Positions 59,811 to 64,000 of a stretch of 64,000 bases of DNA are shown here, piece after piece. The translations under genes and the position numbers were made by a program. Location of the stretch: assembly GCA_947474595.1 (NCBI GenBank), contig CANJIV010000003.1, positions 186,001 through 250,000 on the forward strand, written 5' to 3'. The stretch is from Solirubrobacterales bacterium. GTDB taxonomy: Bacteria > Actinomycetota > Thermoleophilia > Solirubrobacterales > Solirubrobacteraceae. The notes under the pieces were generated by a model that was not told the origin of the DNA, did no database searches, and worked only from the letters and a program-made list of their open reading frames with translations. Numbering within the stretch: position 1 is the first letter of the stretch; the number at the start of each line of letters is the position of its first letter.

Positions 59811-60340
59811 GCGCGCTTACCGACCTTTCGTGCGACGTATTCGCCCTCATAGCGGATGCCCTTGCCCTTGTAAGGCTCTGGCGGCCGCTGCTTGCGTATG
59901 TTTGCTGCGATCTCCCCGACAAGTTGCTTTGAGATTCCCTTGACGATTACGCGTGTGGGTTGGGGCACTTCAAACTCAATCCCATCAGGCGCGTCGATCG
60001 AGACTGGGTGCGAGTAGCCGAGAGCAAGCTCAAGGTTTCTGCCCTTTAGCTGCGCCCGGTAACCGACTCCTTGGATCTCAAGTGTTTTTACATATCCATT
60101 GGTTACGCCCTCGACCATGTTCGCTACCAGCGAGCGAGTGAGGCCATGCAAGGCACGGTGCTGACCACGATCGGTAGGACGCGTGACGATGATGTCGTCG
60201 CCCTCTTTGGCAACCGTAATGTCACGGTGAATACGTTCGCTGAGCTCCCCCTTGGGGCCGTTGACGCGCACGAGCTCGGGCTCAATAGCAACCGTCACGC
60301 TAGCGGGTACTGGGATTGGCTTCTTGCCGATTCGAGACAT
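59807..60340 (-). CDS. rplF: Large ribosomal subunit protein uL6
   Basis: A 177-residue L6 of two similar alpha/beta domains. [20 protein letters not shown] opens it, [20 protein letters not shown] is in the second domain, and the end is [20 protein letters not shown]. It lies near the sarcin-ricin loop. It starts 5 nt after rpsH. Confidence 0.98.
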   Translation of the reverse strand: MSRIGKKPIPVPASVTVAIEPELVRVNGPKGELSERIHRDITVAKEGDDIIVTRPTDRGQHRALHGLTRSLVANMVEGVTNGYVKTLEIQGVGYRAQLKGRNLELALGYSHPVSIDAPDGIEFEVPQPTRVIVKGISKQLVGEIAANIRKQRPPEPYKGKGIRYEGEYVARKVGKRA

Positions 60341-60345
60341 AGTGG

Positions 60346-60753
60346 CTACCAGACCTCCGCGACGATCTCGCCGCCGACGCCAGCCTTGCGAGCATCGTGG
60401 CCGGTCATCACGCCGTGAGAAGTTGAAAGAATTGTTGTACCCATCCCGCCAAGTACCTTGGGAATGTGACGCGAGTCAACGTATGTGCGTCGACCGGGGC
60501 GCGATACGCGCCGAAGTCCTGAGATGACTGAGCGACGCTCCTCGGTGTAGCGAAGGCGGATATTGATCTGCTCGCCCGGGCGATCAGAGGCCGGCGGCTC
60601 TACCGCGTAGGCGTCAATGTAGCCCTGCTCCTTGAGGATCCGTGCGATCTCCTTACCTAGGCGTGAGCCTGGGACTGCAACGGTCTCGTGTGAGGCCATG
60701 ATCGCGTTGCGAATCCTGGTCAAAAGGTCGGCTACGGGGTCAGTCATCGCCAT
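60346..60753 (-). CDS. rpsH: Small ribosomal subunit protein uS8
   Basis: A 135-residue S8. It opens [20 protein letters not shown] and ends with the diagnostic [20 protein letters not shown] followed by GGEIVAEVW. It binds helix 21 of 16S rRNA and in many bacteria represses the spc operon. It starts 4 nt after rpsZ. Confidence 0.98.
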   Translation of the reverse strand: MAMTDPVADLLTRIRNAIMASHETVAVPGSRLGKEIARILKEQGYIDAYAVEPPASDRPGEQINIRLRYTEERRSVISGLRRVSRPGRRTYVDSRHIPKVLGGMGTTILSTSHGVMTGHDARKAGVGGEIVAEVW

Positions 60754-60757
60754 CTGT

Positions 60758-60943
60758 TTACCAGCTGCTCTTTGTTAGTCCGGGGATGTATCCGTTGTGA
60801 GCTAGTTCACGCAGGCAGATTCGGCAGACGCCAAACTTGCGATAGACAGAGCGTGCGCGCCCACAACGACGACAGCGCGAATACTCGCGAGTCTTGTACT
60901 TGGAAGGGCGCGCCTGGCGCACCCGCTGTGAAGTCTTGGCCAT
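60758..60943 (-). CDS. rpsZ: Small ribosomal subunit protein uS14, zinc type
   Basis: A 61-residue S14 of the zinc-containing form, with C24, C27, C40 and C43 ([20 protein letters not shown]) and the end [15 protein letters not shown]. It starts at ATG 60943, 7 nt after rplE. A longer frame through this region is an artefact of reading through rplE antiphase. Confidence 0.97.
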   Translation of the reverse strand: MAKTSQRVRQARPSKYKTREYSRCRRCGRARSVYRKFGVCRICLRELAHNGYIPGLTKSSW

Positions 60944-60950
60944 GTTGCTC

Positions 60951-61724
60951 CTAGTTTCCTTGCGATTCTTCAGCTTCGTCTGGTTGATCAGCTTCAGGCG
61001 TCTCAGCTTCGGGCGCCTCAGCTTCAGGCGTCTCAGCTTCAGGCGTCTCGGCTTCGGGCGTCTCGGCTTCAGGCGTCTCGGCTTCGGGCTCTGGCAGCTT
61101 GACAGGCTGAGCCTGTACGGAACCATCGGCCGTCGGCTCTTCGGCGCCACCAAACTCTTTCGGACGGTTGATCCGCGCAAATGGCATCCCAAACGCCTCG
61201 AGCAGAGCGAACCCTTCAACGTCACTCCCAGCCGAGGTCGTGATCGTTACGTCCAGTCCCCGCACTTGGTCGATTGCGTCGTAGTCGATCTCGGGAAAGA
61301 TGATTTGCTCACGAACGCCCATCGTGAAGTTACCGCGGCCGTCAAAGGATCGTGGATTAAGGCCACGAAAGTCGCGGATGCGTGGGATTGCTACCGACAG
61401 CAGGCGGTCAAGGAACTCATATGCACGATCGCCACGCAAAGTGACGGAGAGGCCGACTGGCTGACCCTCGCGCAAACGGAAAGCCGCGATCGAGATACGT
61501 GAGCGACGTATGCTCGGCTTTTGGCCAGCGATAGTCGCAAGCTGCTCAGCGGCAGCTTCGAGCATCTTGGAGTCTTGCTTGGCCTCGCCTACGCCCATAT
61601 TGAGCGTGATCTTTTTAATCTGGGGGGCTTGCATCGGACTTGAATAGCCGAATCGCTCGACGAGAGCCGGACGGATCTCTTCTTCGTAGCGAAGCTTCAG
61701 CCGGGCTTTAGTGATGGTGGTCAT
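60951..61724 (-). CDS. rplE: Large ribosomal subunit protein uL5 with acidic repeat tail
   Basis: A 257-residue L5, about 75 residues longer than usual. The core has [20 protein letters not shown], the [20 protein letters not shown] loop and [20 protein letters not shown], and binds 5S rRNA. After about residue 185 a linker leads to seven five-residue acidic units (EAETP-like). ATG 61724 is chosen over TTG 61733, which would overlap the rplX stop. Confidence 0.97.
   Translation of the reverse strand: MTTITKARLKLRYEEEIRPALVERFGYSSPMQAPQIKKITLNMGVGEAKQDSKMLEAAAEQLATIAGQKPSIRRSRISIAAFRLREGQPVGLSVTLRGDRAYEFLDRLLSVAIPRIRDFRGLNPRSFDGRGNFTMGVREQIIFPEIDYDAIDQVRGLDVTITTSAGSDVEGFALLEAFGMPFARINRPKEFGGAEEPTADGSVQAQPVKLPEPEAETPEAETPEAETPEAETPEAEAPEAETPEADQPDEAEESQGN
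60984..61088 (-). repeat. Seven 15-nt tandem units coding acidic PEAET pentads in L5
   Basis: Seven consecutive 15-nt units encode PEAET, four times, then [10 protein letters not shown] and PEADQ. The nucleotide copies differ by a few silent A/G or C/T changes, so the array is older than the identical one in rpsQ. Confidence 0.85.
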
Positions 61725-61725
61725 A

Positions 61726-62058
61726 TCAGTCAATTCTCATGCCAGAGCGTCGAGAAACACGGAAGCGCTTGCCGTCTTCGCGCTCGATACCGATGCGTGT
61801 TGGCTTCTTGTCTTTCGGGTCGATCAGCATCACGTTAGAGACGTGGATCGGCCCTTCTTTTTCAATAACTCCGCCAGCGGTGTCTGGGCGATCGGAGCCC
61901 GGAGTCTGCTGTGCGCGCTGATGGCGCTTGACGAGATTTAGCCCCTCGACGAAAACTCGCTGCTTGGCTAGGTCAACTCGAAGAACCTTGCCACTCTTGC
62001 CGCGATCCTTGCCGCTGATAACAGTCACTTCGTCACCACGCCTGATCTTCATAGCCAT
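61726..62058 (-). CDS. rplX: Large ribosomal subunit protein uL24
   Basis: A 110-residue L24 with a KOW domain ([20 protein letters not shown]) and the [20 protein letters not shown] block. It is an assembly initiator of the 50S subunit. It overlaps rplN by one base (TAATG). Confidence 0.98.
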   Translation of the reverse strand: MAMKIRRGDEVTVISGKDRGKSGKVLRVDLAKQRVFVEGLNLVKRHQRAQQTPGSDRPDTAGGVIEKEGPIHVSNVMLIDPKDKKPTRIGIEREDGKRFRVSRRSGMRID

Positions 62059-62426
62059 TACAGCACCTCCGGAGCGAGCGAAATGATCTTCATGAAGTTT
62101 CGGTCGCGCAACTCGCGTGCAACCGGGCCAAAGATTCGTGTTCCACGCGGGTTGTTTTGATCGTCGATCAAGACGGCCGCATTCTCATCAAAGGCTATGT
62201 AGGTGCCATCTTCGCGGCCAAACGATTTGCGCACGCGAACCACTACTGCCGTGACAACCTCACCCTTCTTGACCGCGCCCTGCGGGCTGGCCTGCTTGAC
62301 CGTGGCGACTATGACGTCGCCAACTCCTGCGTAGCGCCGGCGCGAGCCACCGCGAACGCGGATACAAAGGATCTCTCTGGCGCCTGTGTTGTCGGCTACC
62401 TTAAGGCGAGATTCATTCTGAATCAT
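62058..62426 (-). CDS. rplN: Large ribosomal subunit protein uL14
   Basis: A 122-residue L14. It opens [20 protein letters not shown] and ends with [27 protein letters not shown] is the family block. It bridges the subunits near 16S helix 14. Its ATG overlaps the rpsQ stop by 4 nt. Confidence 0.98.
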   Translation of the reverse strand: MIQNESRLKVADNTGAREILCIRVRGGSRRRYAGVGDVIVATVKQASPQGAVKKGEVVTAVVVRVRKSFGREDGTYIAFDENAAVLIDDQNNPRGTRIFGPVARELRDRNFMKIISLAPEVL

Positions 62427-63106
62427 CGTGCACGCTCCACAACTTCTACAAGGCGCCAGCGCTTGAGGCGCGAGAGCGGACGGGATTCGACGACGCGAAC
62501 CGTATCGCCTGCCTTGGCGTTATTAGTTTCGTCGTGTGCATGCAGGGTGGTGCTTGAGCGGACAATTTTCTCATACCGACGGTGACGTCGTGCAGTATCG
62601 ATGCGAACTGTGATCGTCTTATCGGCCTTATCGGAAATGACCAAACCTTGGCGTACCTTTGGCTGCCCAACGGAGTGCTCGACTGGTGCCAGCGGCTCGG
62701 AGGCTGGCGCGCTGGCGCGCCGCTCCGCTGCCTTGGCGCGAGCCTTAATACGTCCCGTGCGGCGCGCGGCCGCCTTGGCCGCCCGAACCGCTGAACGCTC
62801 AGCAGCACGCTCGGCTGGATCACGGGGCGTCCTAGCCGGCCCGCTATTGCGGCCCCGCTCTTGCTTGCGACGAACCTTGGGGTGAAGAACTTCTGCGACG
62901 GCCTCAGGGGTCTCCTCGACGACGGCCTCAGATTCGGGCGCATCCTCGACGACGGCCTCAGGGGTCTCCTCGACGACGGCCTCAGATTCGGGCGCATCCT
63001 CGACGACGGCCTCAGGGGTCTCCTCGACGACGGCCTCAGATTCGGGCGCATCCTCGACGGACTCTGCCTCTAGGTTGACGGTCTCTTTGATCTCTTCATC
63101 AGCCAT
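62423..63106 (-). CDS. rpsQ: Small ribosomal subunit protein uS17 with a long N-terminal extension
   Basis: A 227-residue S17, when 80-90 is normal. The S17 core is at the C-terminus, from about residue 145 ([19 protein letters not shown], then [17 protein letters not shown]). The extension has three parts: an acidic start, three identical 18-residue acidic units at 17-70, and an Ala/Arg-rich basic segment (about 80-125). ATG 63106 overlaps the rpmC stop by 8 nt; the longer frame to 63157 would overlap rpmC much more. Only the core contacts 16S rRNA in known structures. Confidence 0.95.
   Translation of the reverse strand: MADEEIKETVNLEAESVEDAPESEAVVEETPEAVVEDAPESEAVVEETPEAVVEDAPESEAVVEETPEAVAEVLHPKVRRKQERGRNSGPARTPRDPAERAAERSAVRAAKAAARRTGRIKARAKAAERRASAPASEPLAPVEHSVGQPKVRQGLVISDKADKTITVRIDTARRHRRYEKIVRSSTTLHAHDETNNAKAGDTVRVVESRPLSRLKRWRLVEVVERAR
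62897..63058 (-). repeat. Three identical 54-nt tandem repeats in rpsQ
   Basis: Three perfect 54-nt copies stand head to tail at 62897-62950, 62951-63004 and 63005-63058. Each encodes 18 residues with the core [14 protein letters not shown]. Perfect identity, including silent positions, points to recent expansion or ongoing length change. Confidence 0.97.
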
Positions 63107-63326
63107 GCGTATCGGCTCTGCTCTCGTTCTCGATGTAAATTCCTCGCTGACGTGCAATCGTCAGAGTTCTGGCGAGTGATCGCCGTGCGCTACCCATGCT
63201 GGCAGTGTTCTCCAGGTCACCGGTGGCGTTCTTAAAACGAAGTCCAAAAATCTCCTGCCGTGTAGAACGCAGGTGCTCGAGTAGGGCCTCGTCGGTCATG
63301 TCGCGGATCTCGCTTGCTGTAGCCAT
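63099..63326 (-). CDS. rpmC: Large ribosomal subunit protein uL29
   Basis: A 75-residue L29 of two helices: EIRDMTDEALLEHLRSTRQE and LENTASMGSARRSLARTLTI. It sits at the tunnel exit near the trigger-factor site. It overlaps the rpsQ start by 8 nt and lies 5 nt after rplP. Confidence 0.97.
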   Translation of the reverse strand: MATASEIRDMTDEALLEHLRSTRQEIFGLRFKNATGDLENTASMGSARRSLARTLTIARQRGIYIENESRADTHG

Positions 63327-63331
63327 CGCTG

Positions 63332-63742
63332 CTAGTCCTCTCGCATGACGAACTTAGTTTTCACGGGCAACTTGTGGCCGGCTAGACGCATTGCCTCGCG
63401 CGCAAGCTCTTCAGGTACGCCTGCAAGCTCAAACATGACTCGGCCAGGCTTGACAACTGCAACCCAGCCTTCGGGAGAGCCCTTACCGGAACCCATGCGT
63501 GTTTCAGCGGGCTTCTTGGTGACTGGCTTGTCCGGGAAGATGTTGATCCAAACCTTGCCGCCGCGCTTGATCTTGCGAGTCATCGCGATACGGGCGGCCT
63601 CGATCTGGCGGTTGGTGATCCAACCGGCCTCCATCGTCTTGAGGCCATATTCGCCGAATTGAACCTTCACGCCACCGCGTGAGAGGCCAGCCATACGGCC
63701 ACGGTGCTGCTTGCGGTGTTTAACTCTCTTAGGACTGAGCAT
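63332..63742 (-). CDS. rplP: Large ribosomal subunit protein uL16
   Basis: A 136-residue L16. [20 protein letters not shown] and the [20 protein letters not shown] block are typical, as is the [20 protein letters not shown] loop near the tRNA sites. Its ATG overlaps the rpsC stop (TGATG). Confidence 0.98.
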   Translation of the reverse strand: MLSPKRVKHRKQHRGRMAGLSRGGVKVQFGEYGLKTMEAGWITNRQIEAARIAMTRKIKRGGKVWINIFPDKPVTKKPAETRMGSGKGSPEGWVAVVKPGRVMFELAGVPEELAREAMRLAGHKLPVKTKFVMRED

Positions 63743-64000
63743 CAGCGACCAGCTGCCGATCCACGTCCGCCGCCGCCACCTTGACCGCCACGTCCGCCGC
63801 CGCCCTGACCGCCACGTCCGCCGCCGCCACCTTGGCCGCCACGTCCGCCGCCGCCCTGACCGCCACGTCCGCCGCCGCCTTGGCCGCCATCGCGTCCGCC
63901 TTGGCCACCGAATCCACCAGGGCCACGTCCGCCGCCGCCCTGACCGCCGCCCTGACCGCCGCCACGTCCGCGACCATCGCGACCATCGCGACCGCCACGA
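63742..64000 (-). CDS. rpsC: Small ribosomal subunit protein uS3, C-terminal part (partial), Gly-rich tail
   Basis: The window ends inside rpsC. Only the last 86 residues are visible, and they form a low-complexity tail of Gly, Arg and Gln with the recurrent GGQGGGGR unit, a FGGQGGRD break, and the end RGSAAGR. Assignment rests on position directly before rplP and on the TGATG stop/start overlap. The S3 core itself lies outside. An Ala/Val frame is also open here but lacks support. Confidence 0.8.
   Translation of the reverse strand, partial: RGGRDGRDGRGRGGGQGGGQGGGGRGPGGFGGQGGRDGGQGGGGRGGQGGGGRGGQGGGGGRGGQGGGGRGGQGGGGGRGSAAGR
63766..63999 (-). repeat. Repeats of 24-27 nt coding GGQGGGGR units in the S3 tail
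   Basis: Units of 24 and 27 nt alternate, encoding GGQGGGGR and GGQGGGGGR, with a few GRD and GPGGF interruptions. Codon use within the Gly runs is dominated by GGC, giving a simple-sequence character prone to length change. Confidence 0.85.

Noticed and set aside
60758-61225. 155-residue frame ending as S14
   Set aside because: The upstream part is an off-frame reading of the L5 repeat tail (KPRRLK units); the true S14 begins at ATG 60943.
62861-63073. Plus-strand frame with repeated [18 protein letters not shown] units
   Set aside because: It is the antisense reading of the rpsQ 54-nt repeats, inside a canonical ribosomal operon.
63729-63998. Ala/Val-rich open frame on the minus strand at the window end
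   Set aside because: It is the shifted reading of the GGC-rich S3 tail. The Gly/Arg/Gln frame ends with a TGATG overlap at the rplP start, as neighbouring genes do, and is the better S3 reading.

Overview
The window reads as a chromosomal segment of a Gram-positive, moderately GC-rich bacterium of the Actinomycetota. Pointers are FprA-type ferredoxin-NADP reductase, WS/DGAT wax-ester/triacylglycerol synthase, a C4 zinc S14, many leaderless genes (TAnnnT box 6-8 nt before the start codon), and a c-di-AMP riboswitch in front of a cell-wall hydrolase. The exact class cannot be fixed from sequence alone; a deep-branching group such as Thermoleophilia is a guess.

Layout. (1) 1-24 kb is mostly lipid and envelope metabolism: a RibD-like reductase, an SDR plus WS/DGAT pair, two MBL/thiolase genes, two tandem secreted sulfatases, an acyl-CoA dehydrogenase operon, a riboswitch-controlled NlpC/P60-like hydrolase, rhodanese, another SDR, a glpK-plsC pair, a GT2, a stand-alone biotinyl carrier protein beside a crotonase, an AI-2E-type permease, and a translationally coupled murJ/aminotransferase/PAP2 operon. 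(2) 22.6-33 kb holds a TPR/CofE-like fusion and biotin synthesis (bioB-bioF-bioD, with bioA 3 kb further), with an SGNH lipoprotein, a UbiB-like kinase and a membrane spermidine-synthase homologue between. (3) 33-48 kb carries rubredoxin/GerW-like, NUDIX, MBL, PQQ-type sugar dehydrogenase, aldehyde dehydrogenase, epimerase, FprA, SGNH, cupin, an isolated secreted protein flanked by tRNA-Pro and a decayed tRNA-Pro copy, NIF3, a 57-residue helical protein with a palindromic operator in front of an acyl-CoA ligase, a patatin and a PBP4-type carboxypeptidase. (4) 48.5-64 kb, all on the minus strand, is the S10/spc/alpha ribosomal supercluster in canonical order from rpsC (cut by the window end) to rplQ, with secY, adk, map, rpoA, and then truA-surE-ligA.

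How the genes fit together: acyl-CoA ligase, acyl-CoA dehydrogenase, crotonase and thiolase can run beta-oxidation; GlpK, PlsC and WS/DGAT can make glycerolipids and storage lipid; patatin can release fatty acids; biotin synthesis supplies biotin-dependent carboxylation.

The strongest unusual signals are: a 9+9 bp perfect inverted repeat centred on the -10 box of the small-protein/acyl-CoA-ligase operon; a tRNA-Pro 3' half duplicated exactly 986 bp away, bracketing one orphan gene; a TPR protein fused to a CofE-like domain; an MBL gene whose conserved N-terminus has a perfect AGGAGG but only ATC as a possible start; a symmetric -10 heptamer shared by two divergent leaderless genes; and four neighbouring ribosomal proteins (S3, S17, L5, S5) that all carry long low-complexity tails, S17 with three identical 54-nt repeats.
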